From: Chitinophaga oryziterrae
Lineage (GTDB): Bacteria > Bacteroidota > Bacteroidia > Chitinophagales > Chitinophagaceae
Direction: 5' to 3'
Assembly (NCBI RefSeq): GCF_009758125.1
Contig: NZ_WRXO01000005.1
Coordinates: 248,001-312,000 of the forward strand
DNA: 64,000 nt
Below the pieces are notes generated by a model, which was not told where the DNA came from, did not search any database, and saw only the letters and a list, made by a program, of their open reading frames with translations. The position numbers and the translations under genes are program-made. Within the stretch, counting starts at the first letter, position 1, and every line of letters starts with the position of its first letter. This document shows, piece after piece, positions 34,329-43,527 of the stretch.

Positions 34329-34883
34329 ATGAAGAAGATAATAACGCGTTTAGCGTTCGCTTTGTCACTGTTAGCATTCGTTTCCTGTGAGAATGATATG
34401 GAAGCCATCCTGAAGATGGACAAACAGGCTGCGGCAGTAGAGGAAGGGAAAGATATAGAATCCATTTACAGCCAGCTGGGTAAGGTAAAGGCCAAGCTGA
34501 CCGCCCCGGTAATGCTCCGTCATATGCAATCTCCTGTATATGTGGAGTTTAATAAAGGACTGAAGGCATTATTCTATAATGATACACTGGGAGTAGAGAG
34601 TACGTTAACCGCCCGGTACGGTAAGTACTTTGAAAATAATGATAACGTATACCTGCGGGACCATGTAGTGGTTATCAATAAAAAAGGGCAAAGACTGGAT
34701 TGTGAAGAGTTGAACTGGGATTCCAAGAAAGCAATTTTCTATTCTAATAAAGAAGTTCGTATCAGTACGCTTACAGATACCCTGTATGGAACAGGTCTGG
34801 AATCCAACCAGGATTTCAGTGATTATACAATTTTACATCCAAGTGGTCCTTTTGTAATCAAGGATAGTACAAGCAATCAATAA
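34329..34883 (+). CDS. lptC: LPS export protein LptC (lipoprotein form)
   Basis: Part of the LptBFGC-A bridge that moves LPS from the inner to the outer membrane. 184 residues. The signal ends in FVSCEND, a lipobox, so it is lipid-anchored as usual in Bacteroidota. The mature part is a beta-jellyroll of short strands (SPVYVEFNKGLKALFYND, KYFENNDNVYLRDHVVVIN, VRISTLTDTLYGTGLESNQD). The start is set by the upstream promoter. Confidence 0.88.
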   Translation: MKKIITRLAFALSLLAFVSCENDMEAILKMDKQAAAVEEGKDIESIYSQLGKVKAKLTAPVMLRHMQSPVYVEFNKGLKALFYNDTLGVESTLTARYGKYFENNDNVYLRDHVVVINKKGQRLDCEELNWDSKKAIFYSNKEVRISTLTDTLYGTGLESNQDFSDYTILHPSGPFVIKDSTSNQ

Positions 34884-34907
34884 GTTAGTTAATATATTAT
34901 AACGAAG

Positions 34908-34947
34908 ACGGCCCAACACTGCAATCTGCAATGTTGGGCCGTTTCGC
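34908..34947 (+). terminator. Terminator of lptC
   Basis: An 11-bp stem ACGGCCCAACA (34908-34918) with TGTTGGGCCGT (34932-34942) is followed by a short T-rich run (TTCGCTTT). Confidence 0.75.
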
Positions 34948-35139
34948 TTTAACCTATTTTTTAACCTAAAATTTTGTCTATTAGAGATTGCAATAATTAT
35001 GCCATTATAGACGATTATTCTTTCATATGGGGCGATTAGCATATTCGTCTGGTCAAATGGCATTAAAAAACGATTTAAAATTAATTTAATATGATAATAA
35101 TCAACATATAATGGCTGACCTATCGAAATAGGTTGTTTT

Positions 35140-35275
35140 ACGAACTATTTTATAACGTTCACGGAAAGGGGACCAAAATGCAACTTCCGGTAGTATATCT
35201 TTGGTTCAGGTTTTTCATAGGATATGGTTAAAATTATTACAAGGGCGGTATTCTTACCGCCCTTCTATTTTTTTA
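35140..35275 (+). ncRNA. Small-RNA-like element, copy A
   Basis: ACGAACTATTTTA at 35140, a -7 box TATCTTTG at 35196-35203, then a conserved core from AGGTTTTTCATAGGATATGG to AAAATT (35208-35235). A 10-bp perfect terminator stem follows (35241-35250 with 35255-35264, loop TTCT) and then CTATTTTTTT. Expected transcript is about 65 nt, 35210-35275. The core, spacing and terminator recur at 35433-35569 and 47811-47925. The core contains an ATG, but the frames after it do not agree between copies. Confidence 0.7.
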
Positions 35276-35432
35276 GAACTGCTACAAACATGAGCCCCCT
35301 ATCAAGACTATAATTAGCCTTTACTTCCTTCTTAAGCAACTGATAATTAGAAACCCGTTACTCACCAATTAGCCGATAAGGCAATTTTTCCCTGGTTTTT
35401 GCAATACGTTTAACTTCTTATTCATTACGTTC

Positions 35433-35569
35433 CCCAACTAAAATATAGCATTCACTAAAATGGATTATGGCTGTATTCAAAATAACCGCACCTTTGGTAC
35501 AGGTTTTTCAATAAAGATATGGTTAAAATTTTTCGGGGCCGGTATCCACCAGCCCCGTTTCTTTTTTTA
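35433..35569 (+). ncRNA. Small-RNA-like element, copy B
   Basis: Same layout as copy A, 293 nt further on. AACTA at 35436 is at the same distance from the -7 box as in the other copies. The -7-like box is CACCTTTG (35489-35496), one base off. The core is at 35501-35530 (AGGTTTTTCAATAAAGATAT then GGTTAAAATT). The terminator stem CGGGGC/GCCCCG (35534-35539 with 35552-35557) has an inner GGT/ACC pair and is followed by TTTCTTTTTTT. The stem sequence differs from copy A while its position and shape are kept. Confidence 0.65.
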
Positions 35570-35601
35570 TAACCCCCGCTACTCTCCTTTAAATGAAAAG
35601 C

Positions 35602-35626
35602 CCCGTGAGCTTCTCAGCATCACGGG
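35602..35626 (-). terminator. Terminator of the S9 peptidase gene
   Basis: The stem CCCGTGA (35602-35608) with TCACGGG (35620-35626) is followed on the minus strand by GCTTTTCATTT. Confidence 0.65.
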
Positions 35627-35647
35627 ACCTCCCAGATAACATCTCAC

Positions 35648-37768
35648 TTATTCAAATCCATTTGGAAACGGTTGTTCCAGCAGGTATCTATATATGAAAC
35701 GATACATTTCGTTATCGCTGTGTCTGTTCTTTATACTTGTTCTCCAACCGTGGCGTTCGCCGGGGTATACCATGAACTCAAAGTGTTTACCCAGGTTTTC
35801 CAGCTTATCTACAAACTGAATACTGTTCTGGATATGTACGTTGTCGTCCATCGTGCCATGGGTGATCCTTAGCATGCCCTTGTAGCGGTCTGCGTAATAA
35901 ATGGGACTGGTAATACGGTAACCGTCCGGATTCTCAGCAGGGGTATCCATATAGCGTTCTGTGTAGTGGCTGTCATATAGCTGCCAGTCAGTAACGGAGT
36001 AGTTGGCCATACCATGGGTGAATACACCGGCGCCGTAGGTCAATGCCATACAGGTCATATATCCTCCAAAGCTGCCTCCTGTGATGCAGACCTTGCTGGT
36101 GTCTGTCCAGGGTTGGGCACGGAGCCAGGTGGCGGCATCCATATAATCTTCGATTTCGTGCCTGCCCAGCTGGCGATGGATGTAGTTCATACCCATCTTG
36201 CCCAATTGTCCTGAGCTGCGGTTATCTATCGCTACCTGGATGATGCCTTCTTTTGCCAGCCATTGGGCGGGGAGGGACGATTTCCAGTTATCGTACACGG
36301 TGCCTGCATTGGGACCGCCATATATACTGATGAGGATAGGGTATTTTTTACCTTCCTGCATGTGTAAGGGCATGGTGATGGTCATGGGAAGTTCCAGGCC
36401 GTCCCTTGTTTTGTAGTACCGGATCTTTGTGCCGGCCAGATTATACTGGTCGAATTGGGGCCCTTTGCTATGGCCGAGCTCTCTTATCACCTTGCCTTTG
36501 TTGTTCAACAGGGCCATTACAGGAGGAGTGGCCAGGTTGGAATAGGTGGTGATGAAGAAGGAACCATTGGGGCTTACCATTGTGCTATGGAAGTAATCCC
36601 CGAAGGTAAGGCGGGTGATTACACCTGTTTTCATATTTACCTGGTAGAGGTCTGTACGGGTGGAAGCCTCTTTTCTGGCAACGAAGCAGATGAGCAGGTT
36701 TTTATTGTCGATGCTGGCGATACTGTTCACTGTCCAGTTTCCGCTGGTTAACTGTTTTTTCAGGGAACCGTCCATGTTATACCAGTAAAGGTGTGCCCAG
36801 CCGGTTTTATCGCTTTGCATGATGAAGCCTTTACCATTTTCCAGGAAGGTCATATCGTCTTTCCAGTCTATCCAGGTAGGTTGTTTTTCGTCGTAAACTT
36901 CTTTTTTAGACCCGTTTTCCAGATTGACGTCATAGATTTTCAGATTGTCCTGTCCGCGGTTCATCCATTGTAACCAGAGGTGACCGTCTGCTGTCCAGAA
37001 GGGAGTCCCGAAGTATTGGTCGTCGTTTTCGTTGAAGTCTGACCATACGGTGTTGCCACCGGTAACCGGAACTATGCCCACTTTTACGGCAGGGTTGGTA
37101 TCTCCTGCTTCGGGGTAACGGGTGTTTTCCAGGTAGCCATGTTGTCCTGTTGCGCTGTAGATCGGGAATACAGGCACTTTGCTGTCGTTGAAGTGCATGT
37201 AGGCGATGTGTTTGCTGTCCGGGCTCCACCAGAAGGCGCGGTATTTTGACGGGCGGCCGAGGATTTCTTCGTAGTATACCCAGGAGGCCCAGCCGTTATA
37301 GATAACGTCTGTTCCGTCCGTTGTGTAGCGGGTTTGTTTTTTTGTTGCGATTTCTATGCTGTACAGGTCGTTACCATGAGTGAAGGCCACATATTTACCG
37401 TCCGGGGAGAGGGTTGGATTTCTTTCCTGGGTGGTATCGTGTGTTAATTGTGTTTTTATGCCTTCATCAGAAGTGTAGATGATATCGTTTTGTATAACGG
37501 CAACACTGGCTCCATCGGGAGCTTTTTCATAAGGAGTAGCGTTGCCGGTCTGGGCGTCTACTTTCCAGGCTTTAGCGTCTGAACGCATTTCGATGTAGTG
37601 GGTATCATCGGCCCATCCGCGGATGGCTGGTAAGGGTTGGGATAAGCCGCTGGCCTCTCCTTTGAATATCTGTCCGAAGCTGAGGTCTTTTTTCTCCTGT
37701 GCCTGAAGGCCGGAGATGAAAAATCCTGTTGCGGTTAAACAGACTGACAAATAACGTCTTGTACGCAT
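35648..37768 (-). CDS. S9 family peptidase, dipeptidyl peptidase IV-like
   Basis: Periplasmic serine exopeptidase that removes N-terminal dipeptides, usually after proline. A signal peptide ends near GLQAQ (residue 23). Residues about 60-440 form the beta-propeller (repeats such as LSPDGKYVAFTHGNDLYSI). The C-terminal alpha/beta hydrolase has the nucleophile in GGSFGGY, the aspartate in HGTMDDNVH and the histidine in GERHGW. 706 residues, usual length. It stands alone with its own terminator. Confidence 0.93.
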   Translation of the reverse strand: MRTRRYLSVCLTATGFFISGLQAQEKKDLSFGQIFKGEASGLSQPLPAIRGWADDTHYIEMRSDAKAWKVDAQTGNATPYEKAPDGASVAVIQNDIIYTSDEGIKTQLTHDTTQERNPTLSPDGKYVAFTHGNDLYSIEIATKKQTRYTTDGTDVIYNGWASWVYYEEILGRPSKYRAFWWSPDSKHIAYMHFNDSKVPVFPIYSATGQHGYLENTRYPEAGDTNPAVKVGIVPVTGGNTVWSDFNENDDQYFGTPFWTADGHLWLQWMNRGQDNLKIYDVNLENGSKKEVYDEKQPTWIDWKDDMTFLENGKGFIMQSDKTGWAHLYWYNMDGSLKKQLTSGNWTVNSIASIDNKNLLICFVARKEASTRTDLYQVNMKTGVITRLTFGDYFHSTMVSPNGSFFITTYSNLATPPVMALLNNKGKVIRELGHSKGPQFDQYNLAGTKIRYYKTRDGLELPMTITMPLHMQEGKKYPILISIYGGPNAGTVYDNWKSSLPAQWLAKEGIIQVAIDNRSSGQLGKMGMNYIHRQLGRHEIEDYMDAATWLRAQPWTDTSKVCITGGSFGGYMTCMALTYGAGVFTHGMANYSVTDWQLYDSHYTERYMDTPAENPDGYRITSPIYYADRYKGMLRITHGTMDDNVHIQNSIQFVDKLENLGKHFEFMVYPGERHGWRTSIKNRHSDNEMYRFIYRYLLEQPFPNGFE

Positions 37769-37937
37769 AGTTTGGATGTTGTTGTATATGAAACGAAAAT
37801 AATAAAATAGAAATGATCAGGTAGTAATTACGGATGAGTGGGTTGGAGAAATTCTGATTGGGGATTGAAGAGGCTGTAAGAATGGCCGAAAGTTTATCAG
37901 GGATTGAAGAGATAGAGAGATCAAAGGGGGCGGGCAT

Positions 37938-37970
37938 AAAAAAAGCCCGGTAGTTAGCCGGGCTTTTTTT
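37938..37970. terminator. Bidirectional terminator next to lysS
   Basis: A perfect 13-bp stem (37938-37950 with 37958-37970), GC core GCCCGG, A-run before and T-run after. It ends lysS on the minus strand. Confidence 0.9.
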
Positions 37971-37971
37971 G

Positions 37972-39483
37972 TTATATTTTTTCCTGTTTCATTTGCGGGA
38001 AGAACAGTACATCCTGTATGGACGGCTGGTTTGTCATGATCATAGTGAGACGATCAATACCGATACCGATACCGGAAGTAGGCGGCATACCGTATTCCAG
38101 GGCGCGAAGGAAATCGTAGTCTATGTACATCGCTTCATCATCACCACGCTGCATGAGTTCTACCTGATCTTCGAAACGCTTGCGCTGATCGATCGGGTCA
38201 TTCAGCTCACTATAGGCATTGGCAAGTTCTTTACCATTTACCATCAGCTCGAAACGTTCTACCAGTCCGGCTTTGCTACGATGCTTTTTGGTAAGCGGAC
38301 TCATTTCCACGGGATAGTCGATGATGAAAGTAGGCTGTATATAATGATGCTCACTTGTTTCGCCGAAGATTTCATCTATGAGTTTGCCTTTACCTATACT
38401 GGGAGGAACGGAGATATTCAACTGTTTGCAGGTAGCGCGCAATTCATCTTCACCCATGTTGGTAACATCGATGTTCGTATGTTCTTTAATAGCGTCATAA
38501 AGACTGATACGGCGGAACGGCGCTTTGAAGTCGATCACTTTATCACCTACCTGTACCTGTGTGGTACCATGCAGGGCGATAGCGATCTTTTCCAGCAGCG
38601 TTTCTGTGGTACGCATCATCCATTCATAATCTTTATAGGCCGCGTACATTTCCATTACGGTGAACTCAGGGTTGTGGGTACGGTCCATTCCTTCATTACG
38701 GAAGTCTTTGGCAAATTCGTATACCCCTTCAAAACCCCCTACGATGAGGCGTTTGAGGTAGAGTTCATTCGCAATACGGAGATACAGCGGCATATCCAGC
38801 GCATTGTGATGTGTTTTGAACGGCCTTGCAGCAGCGCCACCCGGAATAGGTTGCAGGATCGGTGTTTCCACTTCCAGGTAACCCATTTCGTTATAGAAAT
38901 CGCGGATGGTCTGCATGATGCGGGTGCGTTTGATAAACACATCCTTTACTTCCGGATTAATGATAAGGTCAACATAGCGCTGACGGTATTTAAATTCAGG
39001 ATCAGTAACAGCATCAAAGGATTCGCCTTCTTTTTCTTTTACGATAGGAAGTGGACGTAATGCTTTGGACAGTACCGTGATCTTTGTTGCGTGTATGGAG
39101 AGTTCTCCTGTTTTGGTAATAAAGGCATAACCTCTGATACCTATGATATCGCTGATATCCAATAATTTTTTCCAAACGGTATCATACATGGTTTTATCCT
39201 CACCATCGCTGATATCATCGCGGCGGATATAAACCTGCATACGGCCGGTATGGTCCTGTATTTGTGCGAAATTAGCCTTACCCATGTCCCGCACGCTCAT
39301 AATACGGCCCGCCAGGCAAACGTCCTGGAACTGGTCTTTTGTTTCTTCTGAATAAAGTGCCTTGATATTTGCGGCAGTATTATTCACGGGAAATTCTTCT
39401 GCAGGATAGGGGTTAATTCCTAACTTTTCCAGTTCCTGCATTTTCTCCCTGCGTATGATCTCTTGCTCAGATAGTGGTGTCAT
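37972..39483 (-). CDS. lysS: Lysyl-tRNA synthetase, class II
   Basis: Charges tRNA-Lys. 503 residues: an N-terminal OB-fold anticodon-binding domain (about 55-165, with VCLAGRIMSVRDMGKANFAQ), then the class II catalytic core. Motif 2 is FRNEGMDRTHNPEFTVMEMY and motif 3 is GIGIGIDRLTM near the end. Full length. A -7 box (TATTTTTG, 39516-39509 minus) lies just before the start. Confidence 0.96.
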   Translation of the reverse strand: MTPLSEQEIIRREKMQELEKLGINPYPAEEFPVNNTAANIKALYSEETKDQFQDVCLAGRIMSVRDMGKANFAQIQDHTGRMQVYIRRDDISDGEDKTMYDTVWKKLLDISDIIGIRGYAFITKTGELSIHATKITVLSKALRPLPIVKEKEGESFDAVTDPEFKYRQRYVDLIINPEVKDVFIKRTRIMQTIRDFYNEMGYLEVETPILQPIPGGAAARPFKTHHNALDMPLYLRIANELYLKRLIVGGFEGVYEFAKDFRNEGMDRTHNPEFTVMEMYAAYKDYEWMMRTTETLLEKIAIALHGTTQVQVGDKVIDFKAPFRRISLYDAIKEHTNIDVTNMGEDELRATCKQLNISVPPSIGKGKLIDEIFGETSEHHYIQPTFIIDYPVEMSPLTKKHRSKAGLVERFELMVNGKELANAYSELNDPIDQRKRFEDQVELMQRGDDEAMYIDYDFLRALEYGMPPTSGIGIGIDRLTMIMTNQPSIQDVLFFPQMKQEKI

Positions 39484-39595
39484 GAGTACTAATTAGAATA
39501 ATGGAGTGCAAAAATAGCTGATTTAGCGGGGAATTGGCATCAAATTTTCTATTTACAGGTGTTGGCAATTTTTTCAACACTAAACTCTTAAATGG

Positions 39596-40429
39596 ATGAA
39601 AACCATTATAGTACCTACAGATTTCTCGGCAACAGCTTACAATGCAGCCCGTTACGCGCTGAAACTGGCAGCGCAACTGGGTACCAGTCGCATTCTGTTG
39701 TACCATGCCTATGAGTTAATCATACCGGTACCGGATTTACCTACATCCATACCTGTGGTGGATCCTAAGGAGTTAAAGGAAGCCAGTGAGGCTGGTCTTG
39801 CGAAAATGCGGGAGGATTTGTCCGAGCTGGTACCTGCCGGCGCTGTACTGGATGTACGTGCAGATAACAACCTGCTGGCAGTTAATATAGAGGAAGTAGC
39901 GAAAGAAGAAATGGCAGATATGATCGTGATGGGGATTACCGGAGGCGGGCAGCTGGAGGAGATCCTGGTAGGCTCTAATACGATAGATGTGGTAAAACAT
40001 ACTACTTTTCCCGTGATGATCGTACCTGGAGAATTGGTTTTCAAACCTATCAACAAAATCCTGTTTGCCTGTGATTTCAAGAAAATAGGCACACATACCC
40101 CCATTGCTCCTCTTAAGAACTTATTGGACATCTTCCGTGCGGAACTGCATGTATTGAATATAGACAGAGCAGGAAAGGGCCTGAATGCGGAGATCCCGCT
40201 TGAAAGCCTGTTGCTGGATAACTTACTGAAAGGCTATCATCCTGTTTATCATTTTATTGATCATGATGATATTGTAGAAGGAATTATGGAGTATGCAGAT
40301 AAGATACAGGCAGACCTGATCCTTACTGTTCCCCGCAAGCATGGATTGTTTGAAGGATTGTTCAGAAGGAGTCGCACAGCAAAGCTGGCATTCCATACTC
40401 ATATTCCTCTGCTTGCTATCCATGAATGA
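39596..40429 (+). CDS. Universal stress protein with two Usp domains
   Basis: 277 residues in two UspA folds (about 1-142 and 150-277). The first has the ATP-binding pattern Gx2Gx9G(S/T) in MGITGGGQLEEILVGSN, so it is of the nucleotide-binding class. The second domain is less complete and lacks that loop (ends LAFHTHIPLLAIHE). Starts MKTIIVPTDFSATAYNAARY. Divergent from lysS; role in stress survival is inferred from the family. Confidence 0.9.
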   Translation: MKTIIVPTDFSATAYNAARYALKLAAQLGTSRILLYHAYELIIPVPDLPTSIPVVDPKELKEASEAGLAKMREDLSELVPAGAVLDVRADNNLLAVNIEEVAKEEMADMIVMGITGGGQLEEILVGSNTIDVVKHTTFPVMIVPGELVFKPINKILFACDFKKIGTHTPIAPLKNLLDIFRAELHVLNIDRAGKGLNAEIPLESLLLDNLLKGYHPVYHFIDHDDIVEGIMEYADKIQADLILTVPRKHGLFEGLFRRSRTAKLAFHTHIPLLAIHE

Positions 40430-40487
40430 GGATATGTTAAACATTGTTAAACCTTTCCCGTTTTAAATTATTCTAATCTTTAACCGG

Positions 40488-40516
40488 TTGGTTGTATAAA
40501 TATTGTTACTAATTTG
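40488..40516 (+). promoter_or_regulatory. Probable promoter of the DUF4197 gene
   Basis: TTG at 40488-40490, 18 nt, then CTAATTTG at 40509-40516 (one mismatch to TAnnTTTG). Confidence 0.45.
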
Positions 40517-40542
40517 CATGTAAAACCACAACATCGAACTAT

Positions 40543-41274
40543 ATGTATAAGAAACTATCGCTTTTGTTATTATCCGGGATTGGCTTTCTGCCCGCTACCC
40601 AGGCGCAGCTGTTAAAAAAGTTAGGTAATGCCGTAAGCTCTGCTACCGGTGGTACAACTGCCAGTGGTGTTACGCAGACCGACGCAGGTAATGCTATTAA
40701 AGAAGCATTGTCTAAAGGGGTGACCGCAGGTATTGCTATGTTGAATAAGAAGGACGGATTTTTTGGTAATGAGGCATATAAGATGTTGCTTCCGCCGGAT
40801 GCTGTGAAAGCAGGGAATACATTACGTGGTATTGGTTTAGGCAGCCAGGTGGATAAAGCGATCCTGTCTATTAACCGTGCTGCGGAAAAAGCGGTAGGTT
40901 ATGCAGCTCCTATCTTTGTAGATGCCATTAAGGAGATGAGTATCACAGATGCACTGAAGTTGATTCAGGGTGATAAAACTGCGGCTACTGAATACTTTAA
41001 AGGTAAAACCACTGATAAACTGAAATCAGCGTTTACGCCTGTTGTTAAAGGTTCACTGGATAGCACCAGCGCTACCAGGTACTATGGTGACATTGTAACT
41101 TCTTACAATAAGCTGCCTACTACTTTTAACAAGATCAATCCTGATCTGCAGGATTATGTAACTGGTATGGCAGTGAATGCACTGTTTGATCAGATCGCTA
41201 AAGAGGAAGCAAATATCCGTGCTAACCCGGCGGCAAGAACTACCGATCTGCTGAAGAAGGTATTTGGAAAGTAA
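40543..41274 (+). CDS. DUF4197 exported protein
   Basis: 243 residues with a signal peptide ending near TQAQ (residue 22). The helical mature part has the family pattern: ALSKGVTAGIAMLNKKDGFF, VDKAILSINRAAEKAV, then ITDALKLIQGDKTAATEYF. Function unknown; likely periplasmic or surface. A single gene between the universal stress gene and a long palindromic terminator. Confidence 0.85.
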   Translation: MYKKLSLLLLSGIGFLPATQAQLLKKLGNAVSSATGGTTASGVTQTDAGNAIKEALSKGVTAGIAMLNKKDGFFGNEAYKMLLPPDAVKAGNTLRGIGLGSQVDKAILSINRAAEKAVGYAAPIFVDAIKEMSITDALKLIQGDKTAATEYFKGKTTDKLKSAFTPVVKGSLDSTSATRYYGDIVTSYNKLPTTFNKINPDLQDYVTGMAVNALFDQIAKEEANIRANPAARTTDLLKKVFGK

Positions 41275-41328
41275 AAATGCGCGGCTAATATTGGGTGATC
41301 CATGCTTCAGACATAAAGGAGCCTGCTA

Positions 41329-41380
41329 AGATATAAATGGGAAAAGGCCGGCAGTTGCCGGCCTTTTCCCATTTATATCT
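41329..41380. terminator. Perfect 25-bp bidirectional terminator
   Basis: The arms 41329-41353 and 41356-41380 are exact reverse complements around GT. The centre is AAAAGGCCGGCA/TGCCGGCCTTTT with AT-rich ends. It lies between convergent genes and serves both directions. Confidence 0.85.
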
Positions 41381-41383
41381 ATT

Positions 41384-42268
41384 TTACAGACTTCCTGCCA
41401 GTAAAACCTGCCAGGCTTCCTGTACTTTCTCTTGTTCCAGCAGTTGCTGTGCATAGCGATGCAGTTCTTTTTCCATTTCCTCCGGTGCGATGCTGTAGTA
41501 CTGGAAGATGTTTTTCAGATGTACGTCATCAAATGCAGGGTCAATGACTGGTTGCTGTGGTACATTGGCCAGCTGGCCCAGGTTATTGCCAGTAAGAATA
41601 TTACTGTAACGGATCGTTAACGGAAGGGCATCTACTCCTATTCCCAGCGCTGTATTAGGTTTTGCCACTTCAAATACGGCATTCCCTGATGCCCGGCAGT
41701 AGTAATCGGCTCCCATCCGGGCAACAAGGTCTATTTTGTGTGGGTCTATCGCTCCTTTACTATCCAGTATATCATCATTGATATGGATCAAAACCGGTTC
41801 GCAGATAACGAGGTTACCTGCTCCCCCTTCCTGCCCTGTCTCTATGACCTCTCTTACTATACATTCCATCTGTACAGGGCTTTCTTTTACGCGAAAGGGT
41901 TTTATCTTTTCTGAAGGCAGGGGTGTAAAGCCGGACTTCTCAAATTCGCTGGTACCTCTGGGATATTCACAACTGGACAATGAGGCCTGTTGTACCATGG
42001 CATAGCTGACCACATTGATCACTACTTCTTTGGTATCGTAGATATTCTCCAGTGTATGTTTGATGGTATTATCGCGTACCCGGCGTGCCGGGGAAAATAT
42101 AAGAGTAGGAGGATTACTCCCGAAAAGATTAAAAAAGCTAAAGGGAGACAAATTAGGCTGCCCGTCTTTGTCCATTGTACTGGCAAAACAGATAGGCCTG
42201 GGCGCAATAGCGCTTTGCAGCCAGGCATGCAGCTCGGCGGTTTTTACCTGTCCGGGAGTGATTTGCAT
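41384..42268 (-). CDS. Flavin reductase-like (FMN-binding split barrel) protein
   Basis: 294 residues. The split-barrel signature runs RPICFASTMDKDGQPNLSPF through NPPTLIFSPARR, followed by EFEKSGFTPLPSEKI, typical of the flavin reductase family. The C-terminal ~90 residues are a helical extension. Its ATG directly abuts the stop codon of the FAH-family gene upstream (TAA then ATG), so the two are translationally coupled and likely act in one aromatic or tyrosine catabolic path. Substrate unknown. Confidence 0.88.
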   Translation of the reverse strand: MQITPGQVKTAELHAWLQSAIAPRPICFASTMDKDGQPNLSPFSFFNLFGSNPPTLIFSPARRVRDNTIKHTLENIYDTKEVVINVVSYAMVQQASLSSCEYPRGTSEFEKSGFTPLPSEKIKPFRVKESPVQMECIVREVIETGQEGGAGNLVICEPVLIHINDDILDSKGAIDPHKIDLVARMGADYYCRASGNAVFEVAKPNTALGIGVDALPLTIRYSNILTGNNLGQLANVPQQPVIDPAFDDVHLKNIFQYYSIAPEEMEKELHRYAQQLLEQEKVQEAWQVLLAGSL

Positions 42269-43276
42269 TTATTTCTTCAGTTTGAGAATGGAGAAATCAG
42301 ATTCTTCCTTCACTATTGTATTGGTGAGTGTCCCCAGTCCATCGATTTCCATTTCCACTACATCGCCTGGTTGCAGCCATTGTACGGGATAGTTGGGATC
42401 ATTTAATTTACCGGTACCGTTCAGTTCCAGGAAACATCCGGTCCCTACGGTGCCGCTGCCTATTACGTCGCCGGGCAGGATATTGGCGCCATAGGCACAA
42501 CGTTCAATGATTTCGGCAAATGTCCAGTTCATATCCCCCATATTCCCTTCGCTCACCTGGATGCCATTTACTTTACATGTCATTTTAAGGTTGTAGTTCC
42601 TGCCGGTATGTCCTGGTCTTGCCGGTATCAGCAGGTGTTCCAGTTCATCAGGAGTTACGAGCATGGGGCCTATTACGGTGCTGAAATCTTTTCCTTTGGC
42701 AGGGCCGAGGCTGAGTTTCATTTCATCCATCTGTAATACGCGTGCGCTCATATCATTCATGATCATGAACCCTGCTATATAGTCATCTGCTTCAGCAGCT
42801 GTGACATTACGTCCGGGCCGGCATATTACAACGGCCGCTTCCAGTTCAAAGTCGAGGTTTTCGAAATGGTCCGGCATGCAGTATACATTGCCGGGGCCTT
42901 GTATAGCGTTATGGTTGGTGAAATAAAAGACAGGGAACTGGTCGAATTCCGGGATCATTTCCATTTTGCGGTTACGGCGGGCAGTAGCCACGTGCTGACG
43001 GAATGCGTAGCCATCGCGGCAGGAAGAAGGAAAGGGGACCGGAGCGATGACATGTACGCGATCGTATGGGATGCCCATACCTATGCCAACGTGTTTTCCT
43101 GCCTTTAATTGGGCATCCGCTTCTTTAGCGATGCCGATGACATCATCCCACATCAATAGAAACATTTGCATATTTCCGGGTAAATCGGGGTGTAAATCCT
43201 GGGTATTGTATAACGTGTTGCCAACTAATATTGCCAGCTGATCGCTCTCATCCCGGAGGTAGGTAACTAATTTCAT
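42269..43276 (-). CDS. Fumarylacetoacetate hydrolase (FAH) family protein
   Basis: 335 residues. FAH-family C-C hydrolase or isomerase acting on beta-keto acids with a divalent metal. Metal-binding acids are in FENLDFELEAAVVI and MIMNDMSARVLQ; the active-site Lys region is GPAKGKDFST, and a conserved His is in YAFRQHVATARR. A homogentisate-type pathway step is plausible but not proved. First gene of the pair with the flavin reductase-like protein. Confidence 0.9.
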   Translation of the reverse strand: MKLVTYLRDESDQLAILVGNTLYNTQDLHPDLPGNMQMFLLMWDDVIGIAKEADAQLKAGKHVGIGMGIPYDRVHVIAPVPFPSSCRDGYAFRQHVATARRNRKMEMIPEFDQFPVFYFTNHNAIQGPGNVYCMPDHFENLDFELEAAVVICRPGRNVTAAEADDYIAGFMIMNDMSARVLQMDEMKLSLGPAKGKDFSTVIGPMLVTPDELEHLLIPARPGHTGRNYNLKMTCKVNGIQVSEGNMGDMNWTFAEIIERCAYGANILPGDVIGSGTVGTGCFLELNGTGKLNDPNYPVQWLQPGDVVEMEIDGLGTLTNTIVKEESDFSILKLKK

Positions 43277-43527
43277 AAAGTCAATGTTCTGGTTGTATGA
43301 GTTGTAAATATAGGTAAAATGATATTTTTATCTGTAGGGGTACAACTTTCTGTGAACGTTATTGTTAGTGTGTGCATACGGGTTCATTTATTAGTAAAAT
43401 AATTATACTTATTGGCAATTGAATCGGCATAATATTAGTGGAGATATTCAGTCGGCAATACATTGTTGAAAGGAAGCACAGAGGCTATTCAACCTATTTT
43501 GACTCAAAAAAATTAAAACCGGAGGTC

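Larger units (their letters stand above)
34884..35647. other. 764-nt gene-free stretch with two small-RNA-like elements
   Basis: No plausible protein gene. In order it holds the lptC terminator (34908-34947), a small hairpin with CGAA loop (35118-35133), element copy A (35140-35275), AT-rich spacer, element copy B (35433-35569) and the terminator of the S9 peptidase gene (35602-35626). Confidence 0.7.

Noticed and set aside
35208..35275. Annotating the MVKI frames as small proteins
   Set aside because: The three copies lose frame agreement after four codons and run through terminator stems.
37969..39060. 363-codon open frame on the plus strand
   Set aside because: It is antisense to lysS, whose motifs are complete. 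The frame has no family likeness and is a by-product of codon bias.
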